NCBI RefSeq assembly: GCF_001552135.1 | Contig: NZ_BCQP01000063.1 | Coordinates: 1 to 64,000 of the forward strand | DNA length: 64,000 bases | From: Actinomadura chibensis NBRC 106107 | GTDB lineage: Bacteria; Actinomycetota; Actinomycetes; Streptosporangiales; Streptosporangiaceae | Direction of reading: 5' to 3' | Shown: piece by piece, positions 16,796-24,203 of the stretch | Numbering within the stretch: the stretch's first letter is position 1 | Layout of the letters: every line of letters starts with the position of its first letter | Notes under the pieces: model-generated | What the model saw: only the letters and a program-made list of their open reading frames with translations | Told to the model about the DNA's origin: nothing | Databases searched by the model: none | Made by a program: the position numbers and the translations under genes

Positions 16796-16801
16796 TAGAG
16801 T
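16796..16801 (+). promoter_or_regulatory. -10 box of leaderless fbiC transcript
   Basis: TAGAGT ends 6 nt before the fbiC ATG at 16808. No ribosome binding site is seen between them. The position fits transcription starting at the ATG, so fbiC has its own promoter rather than only reading through from fbiAB. Confidence 0.55.
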
Positions 16802-16807
16802 GCCCGC

Positions 16808-19363
16808 ATGGACGCCACCAGCTCCGCGCTCCGCCGGGCACTGGCCCGGGCGCGTGACGGCAAGACACTGGACCGATCCGAGGCGACGACACTCCTGCGG
16901 GCCCGGGGCGCCGGGCTCGACGACCTGCTCGCGTACGCGGCCCGCACCCGGGACGCCGGTCTGGAGGCGGCGGGCCGTCCCGGCGTCATCACCTACAGCC
17001 GCAAGGTCTTCATCCCGCTGACCCGCCTGTGCCGGGACCGCTGCGGGTACTGCACGTTCGCGACCGTCCCGCACAAACTGGACGCGCCCTACCTCAGCCC
17101 GGACGAGGTGCTGGAGATCGCGCGGCAGGGCGCGGCGATGGGCTGCAAGGAGGCGCTCTTCACGCTCGGGGACCGTCCCGAGGACCGGTGGAGGCAGGCC
17201 CGCGAATGGCTGGACGCGCACGGCTACGACGACACGCTCTCCTATGTGCGCGCGATGGCGATCCGGGTCCTTGAGGAGACGGGCCTGCTGCCGCATCTGA
17301 ATCCCGGCGTGCTGACGTGGCGTGACTTCCAGCGGTTGAAGCCGGTCGCGCCGTCCATGGGGATGATGCTGGAGACGACGGCGACGCGGCTGTTCACCGA
17401 GCGCGGCGGCCCGCATTTCGGGTCGCCGGACAAGGACCCGGCCGTCCGGCTGCGCGTCCTGGAGGACGCGGGGCGCACGAACGTCCCGTTCACCACCGGC
17501 ATTCTGATCGGCATCGGCGAAACGGTCGAGGAGCGCGCCGACGCCATTTTCGAGATCCGCCGGACGATGCGCGAATACGGCGCGATCCAGGAAGTCATCG
17601 TGCAGAACTTCCGCGCGAAGCCCGACACGAAGATGCGCGGGACGCCGGACGCCGAACTGGACGAACTCGCCGCGACGATCGCGGTGACGCGGCTGGTCCT
17701 CGGCCCGAAGGCGCGCGTGCAGGCGCCGCCGAACCTCGTCGCCGACCAGTTCGCGCTGATGCTGCGCGCCGGGATCGACGACTGGGGCGGGGTGTCGCCG
17801 CTCACGCCCGACCACGTGAACCCGGAGCGGCCCTGGCCGCAGATCGAGGAACTGGCGGCGAAGACCGCCGAATCGGGCTTCGAGCTGCGCGAACGCCTGA
17901 CGATCTACCCCGAGTACGTGCGCCGCGGCGAGCCGTGGCTCGACCCGCGCCTGACCGCGCACGTCGCCGCCCTGGCCGACCCGGCGACCGGCCTCGCCCG
18001 CGAGGACGCCGTCCTTGAGGGACGCCCCTGGCAAGAACCGGACGGCGGTTTCCAGGCATCCGGACGCACCGATCTGCACACCGAAATCGACACCACCGGC
18101 CGCACCGCCGACCGCCGCGACGATTTCGACGAGGTGTACGGCGACTGGGACGCGCTGCGCGACCGCATGTCCGCCCCGCGGCGCTTCGACGCGGACGTGA
18201 AGGCGGCCCTTTCCCGCGCCGAGCGGGACCCCGCCGGACTGACCGACGACGAAGCGCTCGCCCTCCTCCACGCCGACGGCCCGGAACTGGACGCGCTCGC
18301 CGCCCTGGCCGACGACCTGCGCCGCGAGGCGGTCGGCGACGACGTCACCTATGTCGTCACCCGGAACATCAATTTCACGAACGTCTGCTACACCGGCTGC
18401 CGTTTCTGCGCGTTCGCCCAGCGCCGCACCGACGCCGACGCCTACACCCTTTCCCTCCAGCAGGTCGGAGACCGGGTGGACGAGGCGTGGGCGGCGGGCG
18501 CCACCGAGGTCTGCATGCAGGGCGGCATCCATCCCGACCTGCCCGGCACCGCGTATTTCGACCTCGCCCGCGAAGTCAAGCGCCGGGCCCCCGGCATCCA
18601 TTTGCATTCCTACAGCCCGATGGAGGTCGTGAACGGCGCGTCCCGGACGGACATGTCCATCCGGGAATGGCTGGAGGCGGCCCGGGAGGCCGGTGTCGAC
18701 TCGCTCCCCGGGACGGCCGCCGAGATCCTGGACGACGACGTCCGCTGGGTGCTGACCAAGGGCAAGCTGCCGACCGACCAGTGGGTCGAGGTCGTCACCA
18801 CCGCGCACGAGATCGGCATCCCGACGACGTCCACGATGATGTACGGGCACGTGGACACCCCGGCCCACTGGGTCGCGCACATCAAACTGCTCCGCTCCAT
18901 CCAGGAGCGGACGGGCGGGTTCAGCGAATTCGTGCTGCTGCCGTTCGTCCACCACAACTCGCCGATCTACCTCGCCGGGCTGGCGCGGCCGGGGCCGACC
19001 GTCCGGGAGAACGTCGCCGTTCATGCTTTGGCGCGCATTCTGCTGCACGGCTCCATTTCCAACATCCAGACGTCCTGGGTGAAGCTGGGCGACGAACTCT
19101 GCACCCGCGTTCTGCAGGGCGGCGTGAACGACCTGGGCGGGACGCTCATGGAAGAGACCATCAGCCGAATGGCCGGATCCGAGAACGGTTCCTTCAAGCC
19201 GATCAGCGAACTGGAGGAGATCGCGCGACGCGCGGGCCGCCCGTCCCGCCAGCGCACCACCCTGTACGGCGAGGTGCCCGCGGAACGGCTGGAGGCGTCC
19301 CGCCGCACGGACGGCATCGGCGATTTCGGACGGCTCCGCGCCCTCCCGATCTCGACCGCGTGA
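16808..19363 (+). CDS. fbiC: FO synthase (CofG-CofH fusion, two radical SAM domains)
   Basis: An 851-residue bifunctional radical SAM enzyme making the deazaflavin FO from tyrosine and 5-amino-6-ribitylamino-uracil. The CofG half (about 1-400) has the 4Fe-4S motif C75-x3-C79-x2-C82 in LCRDRCGYCTF. The CofH half (about 440-851) has C527-x3-C531-x2-C534 in VCYTGCRFCAF. Both TIM-barrel halves are complete, with GETVEERADAIFEIRRTM and FVHHNSPIYL visible. Length matches other fused FbiC proteins. Having fbiC next to fbiAB gives a nearly complete F420 pathway; only fbiD (EPPG synthase) is missing here. The stop abuts the convergent BldC-like gene with no gap. Confidence 0.96.
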   Translation: MDATSSALRRALARARDGKTLDRSEATTLLRARGAGLDDLLAYAARTRDAGLEAAGRPGVITYSRKVFIPLTRLCRDRCGYCTFATVPHKLDAPYLSPDEVLEIARQGAAMGCKEALFTLGDRPEDRWRQAREWLDAHGYDDTLSYVRAMAIRVLEETGLLPHLNPGVLTWRDFQRLKPVAPSMGMMLETTATRLFTERGGPHFGSPDKDPAVRLRVLEDAGRTNVPFTTGILIGIGETVEERADAIFEIRRTMREYGAIQEVIVQNFRAKPDTKMRGTPDAELDELAATIAVTRLVLGPKARVQAPPNLVADQFALMLRAGIDDWGGVSPLTPDHVNPERPWPQIEELAAKTAESGFELRERLTIYPEYVRRGEPWLDPRLTAHVAALADPATGLAREDAVLEGRPWQEPDGGFQASGRTDLHTEIDTTGRTADRRDDFDEVYGDWDALRDRMSAPRRFDADVKAALSRAERDPAGLTDDEALALLHADGPELDALAALADDLRREAVGDDVTYVVTRNINFTNVCYTGCRFCAFAQRRTDADAYTLSLQQVGDRVDEAWAAGATEVCMQGGIHPDLPGTAYFDLAREVKRRAPGIHLHSYSPMEVVNGASRTDMSIREWLEAAREAGVDSLPGTAAEILDDDVRWVLTKGKLPTDQWVEVVTTAHEIGIPTTSTMMYGHVDTPAHWVAHIKLLRSIQERTGGFSEFVLLPFVHHNSPIYLAGLARPGPTVRENVAVHALARILLHGSISNIQTSWVKLGDELCTRVLQGGVNDLGGTLMEETISRMAGSENGSFKPISELEEIARRAGRPSRQRTTLYGEVPAERLEASRRTDGIGDFGRLRALPISTA

Positions 19364-19564
19364 CTAGTGGACGACCCCCTCGGAGCCGCGCAGCAGGGCC
19401 ACCACCTCCGACTTCCGGTAGCGGCGGTGGCCGCCCAGGGTGCGGAAGGAGGTCAGCTTCCCGGCCTTCGCCCAGCGGGTCACGGTCTTCGGGTCGACGC
19501 GGAACATGACCGCGACCTCGCTCGGGGTCAGCAGTTCCTCGACGTTGACGGTCTGTTTCGACAT
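19364..19564 (-). CDS. bldC: BldC-like MerR-type DNA-binding protein
   Basis: A 66-residue protein consisting almost only of a winged helix-turn-helix: LLTPSEVAVMFRVDPKTVTRWAKAGKL, then RTLGGHRRYRKSEV. This matches Streptomyces BldC (68 residues), which binds head-to-tail on direct repeats and delays the onset of sporulation. The N-terminal 10 residues differ from BldC and the C-terminus is shorter. ATG 19564 has an AGGAG box rather far upstream (13 nt). BldC paralogues exist, so orthology with the developmental regulator is likely but not proved. It is convergent with fbiC and follows the HATPase gene on the same strand. Confidence 0.85.
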   Translation of the reverse strand: MSKQTVNVEELLTPSEVAVMFRVDPKTVTRWAKAGKLTSFRTLGGHRRYRKSEVVALLRGSEGVVH

Positions 19565-19583
19565 GGGGGGTTGTGTCTCCTGT

Positions 19584-20057
19584 TCAGTTGGTAGGACGTC
19601 CGTGCCGCGAGGCGTCCCCGTCCGGCGCGGGGCGTCTCGCGAGTTCGACCCAGACGGTGCGGGCCCCGGTGTCCGGGTCGGCGAGGTGGCCCCAGCCGTC
19701 CGACAGCGCCGCCACGATCAGCAGGCCGCGGCCCCGGACGTCGTCGGCGTCCGGACGGCGGGGCGCCGGGACCGTCCCGCCGCCGGCGTCGGTGACCTCG
19801 ACCCGGAGGCGTTCCGGCCCGCAGACCGCCACCAGGCTCACCCGGCCGTGGGGGCGGCCGGAGTGCTCGCAGGCGTTCGTGACGAGCTCCGAGACCATCA
19901 GCTCGACGTCACCGAGGTCGAGCCCGCGCGCGTCGCCGAGCCACCCGCGCACGCACCGCCGCGCACAGCCCGCCGCCGTCATCCCGGCGGGCCATGACAC
20001 ACTCATGATCATTTCGCTGCTGCCGGGTTCTGCTACGGTTCCCGGGAGTACGGGCAT
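19584..20057 (-). CDS. HATPase_c_2 anti-sigma-factor-like ATP-binding protein
   Basis: A protein of up to 157 residues with a GHKL ATPase fold of the SpoIIAB/RsbW-like type: N-box ELMVSELVTNACEHS, G1-like VTDAGGG, and GRGLLIVAALSDGWG. There is no histidine-kinase DHp or sensor part. Actinomycetes carry many such proteins, often beside XRE-DUF5753 and DUF397 genes as here, and they are thought to act in small regulatory modules. The start is uncertain: ATG 20057 (weak GGAACGGA), ATG 20012 or ATG 20006 are in frame, and the domain begins only after residue 20. Confidence 0.85.
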   Translation of the reverse strand: MPVLPGTVAEPGSSEMIMSVSWPAGMTAAGCARRCVRGWLGDARGLDLGDVELMVSELVTNACEHSGRPHGRVSLVAVCGPERLRVEVTDAGGGTVPAPRRPDADDVRGRGLLIVAALSDGWGHLADPDTGARTVWVELARRPAPDGDASRHGRPTN

Positions 20058-20480
20058 GGTCGTCCGTTCCGGGGCCGCGCCAGCCGCCCATCCCTGACCA
20101 CGTCAGGGCCACCGTCCACCTGTGCAAGAGGCGGACGAACGGGCGGCACCGGCCCCTTTCTCTTCATGGTGCTGACGGACAGGCGTTCACTGATCACCAA
20201 GTGACCGCCCCTCCGATTCCCTCGCCGCCACCGGTCCCGGAGCCGGATCCGCCGCCCGAAACCTCGATGAGGCTCGGGAAAGCGCCTGCCGAACACCCGA
20301 CCGTTGTGGCACCGTGGGGGCCTGCACGGGGAGCTTGCACTTGATCACCATCAGTGAGTGATTCGCGGTAGTGCTACTATGGCCGTATTCAATACTGAAA
20401 GCAAGTAGAGAATACAAAGATCTTGCTTGACATCCGTCGCGAGATCTCCCGCCCCCACAATTGATCTTGGTGAGACTGAA
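20058..20480. other. 423-bp divergent control region of the XRE/DUF397 module
   Basis: No gene is seen. The first 280 bp are GC-rich without clear signals. The last 120 bp (20340-20460) are much more AT-rich than anything nearby. They hold a candidate promoter (TACTAT, 20375-20380) and a cluster of inverted repeats described separately. The base composition change suggests a horizontally acquired or strongly regulated control region for the plus-strand XRE gene. Confidence 0.6.
20371..20427 (+). promoter_or_regulatory. Promoter/operator cluster upstream of the XRE-DUF5753 gene
   Basis: TACTAT (20375-20380) is a likely -10 element, set inside GTAG-TG-CTAC. Just downstream lie GTATT-C-AATAC (20385-20395, perfect 5-bp arms), a further GAATAC (20410-20415), and AGCAAG/CTTGCT (20400-20405 and 20422-20427). 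Overlapping dyads at and after the transcription start fit autorepression by the XRE protein. Confidence 0.5.
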
Positions 20481-21341
20481 TTGGCGCCACCCAAACAACC
20501 CGCCTACGTGCCATCAGTACGGGCCCGCCGCCTGGCCCGCTGGCTCCGCGACTTCCGCCGCAGGGCGGGCCTCAGCCAGGACACGGTCGCCGCCCGCCTC
20601 GGCTGGTCACAGGGAAAGATCGGGCACCTCGAAACCGGCCGCAACAAGGCATCGCCCCACGACGTCGCCCTCATGCTCGACATCTACGGCGTCGTCACGC
20701 CGGAACGCGAAATGGTCCTCGAACTGGCCGAACGAGCAGAACAACGCGGCTGGTGGACCGACTACACCGACGTCCTGTCCAGCCCGTACGTCGCGCTGGA
20801 AGACGAAGCCTCAATGATCGGCGACTGGGCACCCCAGGTCGTGCCGGGCCTCCTCCAGACGCCTGACTACGCCCGCGAACTGCTCACCGCAGGGATGCTG
20901 GACAACCTCGACGACCGGGAAATCGAGCGCCGCCTGCAAGCCCGGATGGCTAGGCAAACCATCATCACTCGCACTGAGAACCCGCCGGAGCTCCATGTCA
21001 TCCTCGACGAATCCGTCCTGACTCGCCAGATCGGCGGTCCTGAGATCCAGCGCGACCAGATGCACCGGCTCGTCAGGGAGACACGCCGACCGAATATCAC
21101 CGTCCAAGTTCTGTCGGCCTCCGCCGGTGCCCACATCGGTCTCGACGGTGCCTTCATCCTGCTGCGTTTCGCCGAAGAGGCGGACCCGGACGTCGCCTAC
21201 ACCGAGGGATTCCACGGGGTCGTGTACCTCGAAAACCCCCACCTCGTGACCCGATGTAATGTCGCTTTTGAGCGTCTTCGCGAACTGGCGCTCAGCCCGG
21301 AGGAGTCAGCGGCTCTCATTGAGACCGCCGCCGAAGAGTAA
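20481..21341 (+). CDS. XRE-family helix-turn-helix regulator with DUF5753 domain
   Basis: A 286-residue regulator of the WhiJ-like class. The N-terminal helix-turn-helix (about residues 15-75, RRRAGLSQDTVAARLGWSQ) is followed by a DUF5753 ligand/partner domain (about 95-280, containing VPGLLQTPDYAREL and YLENPHLV). These proteins are usually encoded with a small DUF397 protein that modulates them; here two DUF397 genes follow within 14 bp. TTG 20481 is chosen because GGTGAG lies 6 nt upstream; an earlier TTG at 20427 overlaps the operator region. Codon use is slightly less GC3-rich than in flanking housekeeping genes. Confidence 0.9.
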   Translation: MAPPKQPAYVPSVRARRLARWLRDFRRRAGLSQDTVAARLGWSQGKIGHLETGRNKASPHDVALMLDIYGVVTPEREMVLELAERAEQRGWWTDYTDVLSSPYVALEDEASMIGDWAPQVVPGLLQTPDYARELLTAGMLDNLDDREIERRLQARMARQTIITRTENPPELHVILDESVLTRQIGGPEIQRDQMHRLVRETRRPNITVQVLSASAGAHIGLDGAFILLRFAEEADPDVAYTEGFHGVVYLENPHLVTRCNVAFERLRELALSPEESAALIETAAEE

Positions 21342-21354
21342 AGGTCAAGTCCAC

Positions 21355-21558
21355 ATGAACGAGATCGACCTGTCCCGAGCTGACTGGTTCACGAGCAGCT
21401 ACACCGGCGACGCCAACAACACGTGCGTCGAGGTCGCCACCAACCTGCCCGCCATCGTCGCCGTCCGCGACAGCACCGACCCCAACGGCCCAGCCCTCAT
21501 CTTCTCCTGCGCCGCCTGGAAGACCTTCACCAACGAAATCAAGAACGGCGCACAGTAG
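21355..21558 (+). CDS. DUF397 protein, copy 1
   Basis: A 67-residue DUF397 protein with the family core: WFTSSYTGDANNTCVEVA, then VAVRDSTDPNGPAL and a C-terminal segment with W55. Members act with XRE-DUF5753 regulators such as WhiJ; this gene begins 13 nt after that regulator's stop. In this copy the segment before the conserved Trp reads SCAAWK, while copy 2 has TPADWK, the usual family form. Only a weak AAGGTC box precedes ATG 21355, so translation probably depends on the upstream gene. Confidence 0.9.
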   Translation: MNEIDLSRADWFTSSYTGDANNTCVEVATNLPAIVAVRDSTDPNGPALIFSCAAWKTFTNEIKNGAQ

Positions 21559-21570
21559 AGGTCTGTCCAC

Positions 21571-21768
21571 ATGACCCAGACCGACCTGTCCCACGCTGAC
21601 TGGTTCAAGAGCAGCTACAGCGGCGACATCAACAACACGTGCGTCGAAGTTGCCACCAACCTCCCCGCCGTCGTCGCCGTTCGCGACAGCACCGACCCCA
21701 ACGGGCCAGCCCTCGTCTTCACCCCCGCCGACTGGAAGACGTTCACCGACAAACTAAAGAACGTCTGA
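21571..21768 (+). CDS. DUF397 protein, copy 2
   Basis: A 65-residue DUF397 protein nearly identical to copy 1 over the central 40 residues, including NNTCVEVATNLPA and VRDSTDPNGPAL. It starts 12 bp after copy 1 and shares the sequence around its start (AGGTC...GTCCACATGA). Both features show a recent tandem duplication. Differences are concentrated in the N-terminal ten residues and the last twenty, which may set partner specificity. A strong hairpin 18 bp downstream ends the unit. Confidence 0.9.
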   Translation: MTQTDLSHADWFKSSYSGDINNTCVEVATNLPAVVAVRDSTDPNGPALVFTPADWKTFTDKLKNV

Positions 21769-21786
21769 CCTCCCATCCGAATGAGC

Positions 21787-21818
21787 GAGGCTCCCGCCGT
21801 CCTTGCGGCGGGAGCCTC
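21787..21818. terminator. Strong bidirectional hairpin terminator
   Basis: GAGGCTCCCGCCG (21787-21799) and CGGCGGGAGCCTC (21806-21818) are perfect 13-bp arms around a TCCTTG loop. It sits between the end of the second DUF397 gene and the stop of a convergent gene 3 bp later, so it can terminate both. No long T-run follows, as usual in high-GC actinomycetes. Confidence 0.8.
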
Positions 21819-21820
21819 TG

Positions 21821-22822
21821 TCACTGCACGGTCAGCTTGCGCGGGTGATCGAACGACGCCGGGCAGATGAAGATCCACAGGCTGTAGCCGCGGCTGATCG
21901 TGACCTCGGTGGGCTCGCCGAACGCGGGCAGGCTGTGGTGGGTGGGCCCGGCGGCGTCCTCGACGGGCCGCCAGCTGGCGCCGCCGTCCCATTCGCTGCT
22001 GGCGATCCGCAACAGCAGCTCCATGTCCGTTCCGCAGGCGCAGACCATCGGGTAAGGGTCGGTGAGGTTCCAGGACGCGTACCCGCCGACCTTCCAGCCG
22101 TCCGCGATCGACAGCTCGTAGTGGTAGGCGTGCCCGCTCTCCTGCTCCCACTCCCGCATCCTGGGGCCGAGGTCGCCCGGCAGGAGATCGATGTAGGGGT
22201 ACTCGACCACCTGCTCGGGATGCAGGACGCACGGCTCCGGCAGGTAGGTGTCGTACTCCATCACCTCGGGCTCGGGCTGGGGATCGAGCACCTCCCCGAC
22301 ATCGGACGCCCGCCGCCACCGCAGCAACGGCGAGGGGCTGCCCAAGTCGTCCTCGTCGTCATGGTCGAAGGGGCACCACAGCACCTGGAGCAGATCCATC
22401 CCGGGCGGCGCCACGAGATCGGGGACGTCGCGGCAGAACAACTGCGCGACCGGCAGCATCGTGATCGGCCCGTCCGGGCGCTCGGGAGGCGCGGCGGCCT
22501 CCAGCCGGTCCAGCTCCTCCTGCTCCCGCGCGGTGATCGCGAACCGGCCGCCGACCGGCGTGCGCCCCCAGGCGTCCCCGAGGATCCGCCGCCGCTCCCG
22601 CACGTCCCGCGTCCGCTCCAGGTCCCCGTACATGTCGTGGCGTCGGCCGCAGACCGGCCAGGGCTCGCCGACCGGCCACAGCAGCGGGCCGCCGACCGAG
22701 CTGTCGCCGACGCCCGGCGAGCCGGGCCGCGGATGCAGGCGCGTCGCCGTCCGGGCCAGGGGCGCGAGCTCGGGAAAGACGGCCGCGACGTCGATCGGCC
22801 GCGGCGGAGTCGTACGGTCCAT
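21821..22822 (-). CDS. YwqG/DUF1963-like protein
   Basis: A 333-residue soluble protein without signal peptide or TM helices. The pattern VGGPLLWPVGEPWP, then PMLPVAQLFCRDVPDL, a Trp-Cys-Pro-Phe strand, and late GGYASWNLTDPYPMVCACG with ISSEWD-like context, resembles the DUF1963 (YwqG) family. Its role is unknown; in polymorphic toxin loci relatives act as immunity proteins. No toxin gene is seen nearby. The -10-like TACGAT (minus strand, 22836-22831) lies 8 nt before ATG 22822, so a leaderless transcript is likely. Family assignment is moderately sure. Confidence 0.75.
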   Translation of the reverse strand: MDRTTPPRPIDVAAVFPELAPLARTATRLHPRPGSPGVGDSSVGGPLLWPVGEPWPVCGRRHDMYGDLERTRDVRERRRILGDAWGRTPVGGRFAITAREQEELDRLEAAAPPERPDGPITMLPVAQLFCRDVPDLVAPPGMDLLQVLWCPFDHDDEDDLGSPSPLLRWRRASDVGEVLDPQPEPEVMEYDTYLPEPCVLHPEQVVEYPYIDLLPGDLGPRMREWEQESGHAYHYELSIADGWKVGGYASWNLTDPYPMVCACGTDMELLLRIASSEWDGGASWRPVEDAAGPTHHSLPAFGEPTEVTISRGYSLWIFICPASFDHPRKLTVQ

Positions 22823-22886
22823 GGCCGCAGATCGTACGACCCCCCACCGACATGCCCGGAGCGCGCCTTCCTGGGCGGCGGGCTGG

Positions 22887-23831
22887 TCAGGGGGCGCCGC
22901 GGATGCAGGTGGGGTGGCGGTCGACCAGGTCGTCGGCCGAGCGGCGGAGTTCGTCGATGACGGCCATGACCGAGGGGCGCAGGTCGGCGCCGACGCGCGT
23001 CCAGAGGACCATGCGGCGGTCGACGGGGCCCTCCGCCACGTCGAGCACGGCGATGCCGTCCTCGCGTTCGGCGAGCGCCAGGTCGGGGACGAGGCAGGCC
23101 ACGCCGCCCCGGGCCACCATCGCGAGGATCACCAGCAGGTCGTTCGACCGGTGCCGGACGTCGGGACGGAAGCCGCCGAGTTCCACGCACGTCCGTTCGA
23201 GCAGGTCGGCGTGGTTGGTGCCGACGTGGCCGGTCACCCATCCGCACCCGGCGAGGTCGGCCATCTTCACCGGGCCGCCGCCGCGCGCGAGCGGATGGTC
23301 CTCGGGCAGCGCGACCCGCATCATCTCCGTGATGAGGACCTCCGACGTCAGCTCCGGACGTCGCGGACGCGGCAGCAGGGAGTATTCGTCCGTCAGGACG
23401 ACGTCGATCTCCTGAAGCACAAGCGCTTGCAGGACGCGGTGGAACTCCTCGTCCAGGACGTCCACCGTGAGTTCCGGATACGCCTTCGCCAGGCGCGGCA
23501 GGGCGGGGGCCAGCACGTGCAGGAGGGCCGTCTGGAAACCGACGAGCCGGACGACCCCGGCGACGCGGCCGCTCGCCGCGAGCGCCGCCTCCTCCGCGCG
23601 CTTCGCCCGCGCGAGCAGGGCCTCGGCGTGCTCGCACAGCACCTCGCCCGCCGGGGTCAGCCGCAGCCGCCGCCCGGCCCGCTCGACCAGCGGGACGCCG
23701 ACCTCCCGCTGCAACTGCGCGAGCTGCTGCGACACCGCGGACGGGCTGTAGCCGAGCGCGTCGGCGACGGCCCCGACCGTCCCGAGCCGCTTGAGTTCGC
23801 GAAGCACCCGCAACCGGCCGAGATCCAGCAT
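22887..23831 (-). CDS. LysR-family transcriptional regulator
   Basis: A 314-residue LysR regulator. The N-terminal winged helix (LRVLRELKRLGTVGAVADALGYSPSAVSQQ...) is followed by a linker helix and a two-lobed co-inducer domain with VLTDEYSLLPRPRR and GVACLVPDLALAE. ATG 23831 places the helix-turn-helix at the usual position; the frame stays open for 32 further codons upstream. It is divergent from a small membrane protein gene starting at 23991, the usual arrangement for a LysR target. Several T-N11-A dyads could be drawn in the AT-richer 160-bp gap, but none is compelling. Confidence 0.92.
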   Translation of the reverse strand: MLDLGRLRVLRELKRLGTVGAVADALGYSPSAVSQQLAQLQREVGVPLVERAGRRLRLTPAGEVLCEHAEALLARAKRAEEAALAASGRVAGVVRLVGFQTALLHVLAPALPRLAKAYPELTVDVLDEEFHRVLQALVLQEIDVVLTDEYSLLPRPRRPELTSEVLITEMMRVALPEDHPLARGGGPVKMADLAGCGWVTGHVGTNHADLLERTCVELGGFRPDVRHRSNDLLVILAMVARGGVACLVPDLALAEREDGIAVLDVAEGPVDRRMVLWTRVGADLRPSVMAVIDELRRSADDLVDRHPTCIRGAP

Positions 23832-23990
23832 AGTGAAGCGATTCTTACACAATCCATGCAGGAACTGTCGCTGGACCTCAACGTTGGACCCAGTCAAACT
23901 GTAGGTGCGACGGAAAGCGGCGGACACCCCGCCACCACCGATCGCCCCGCGCGGGAACGCTCTAAAACCGCGATCCCAAAGGAAGACGTC

Positions 23991-24203
23991 ATGGTGTACG
24001 TGCTCGGACTCATCGCCGCCCTCGCCGTCCTCGGCCCGCTATTCGGCGCCGACAGCCGCGACGGCCTCGACTGGACCCCGAACAACTTCTGGCTGCGCCG
24101 CCGCCGCGGACCCGACCGGGTCAGAACGACCGGTAGTCGCGGACCGGCAGGCGGGGGCCACGCCTCGGCGGGTGCTTCCCGGACGATTCCAGCAGCCGGG
24201 TGA
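23991..24203 (+). CDS. Small single-pass membrane protein divergent from LysR gene
   Basis: A 70-residue frame with a very good AAGGAAG ribosome binding site 7 nt before ATG 23991. Residues 2-18 (VYVLGLIAALAVLGPLF) form one TM segment. A conserved-looking GADSRDGLDWTPNNFW follows, then a basic RRRR stop-transfer stretch. The last 27 codons overlap the 3' end of the convergent glycosylase gene and are low complexity, so the functional part is probably the first 45 residues. The gene is the likely target of the divergent LysR regulator. The function is not recognised. Confidence 0.6.
   Translation: MVYVLGLIAALAVLGPLFGADSRDGLDWTPNNFWLRRRRGPDRVRTTGSRGPAGGGHASAGASRTIPAAG

Larger units (their letters stand above)
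21343..21768 (+). repeat. Tandem duplication of a DUF397 gene unit
   Basis: Two consecutive units of about 213 bp, each comprising an AGGTC box, GTCCAC spacer, ATG and a DUF397 frame. Long identical stretches such as AACAACACGTGCGTCGA and GACAGCACCGACCCCAACGG are shared. Divergence is low at the DNA level, including at third codon positions, so the event is recent. Confidence 0.8.
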
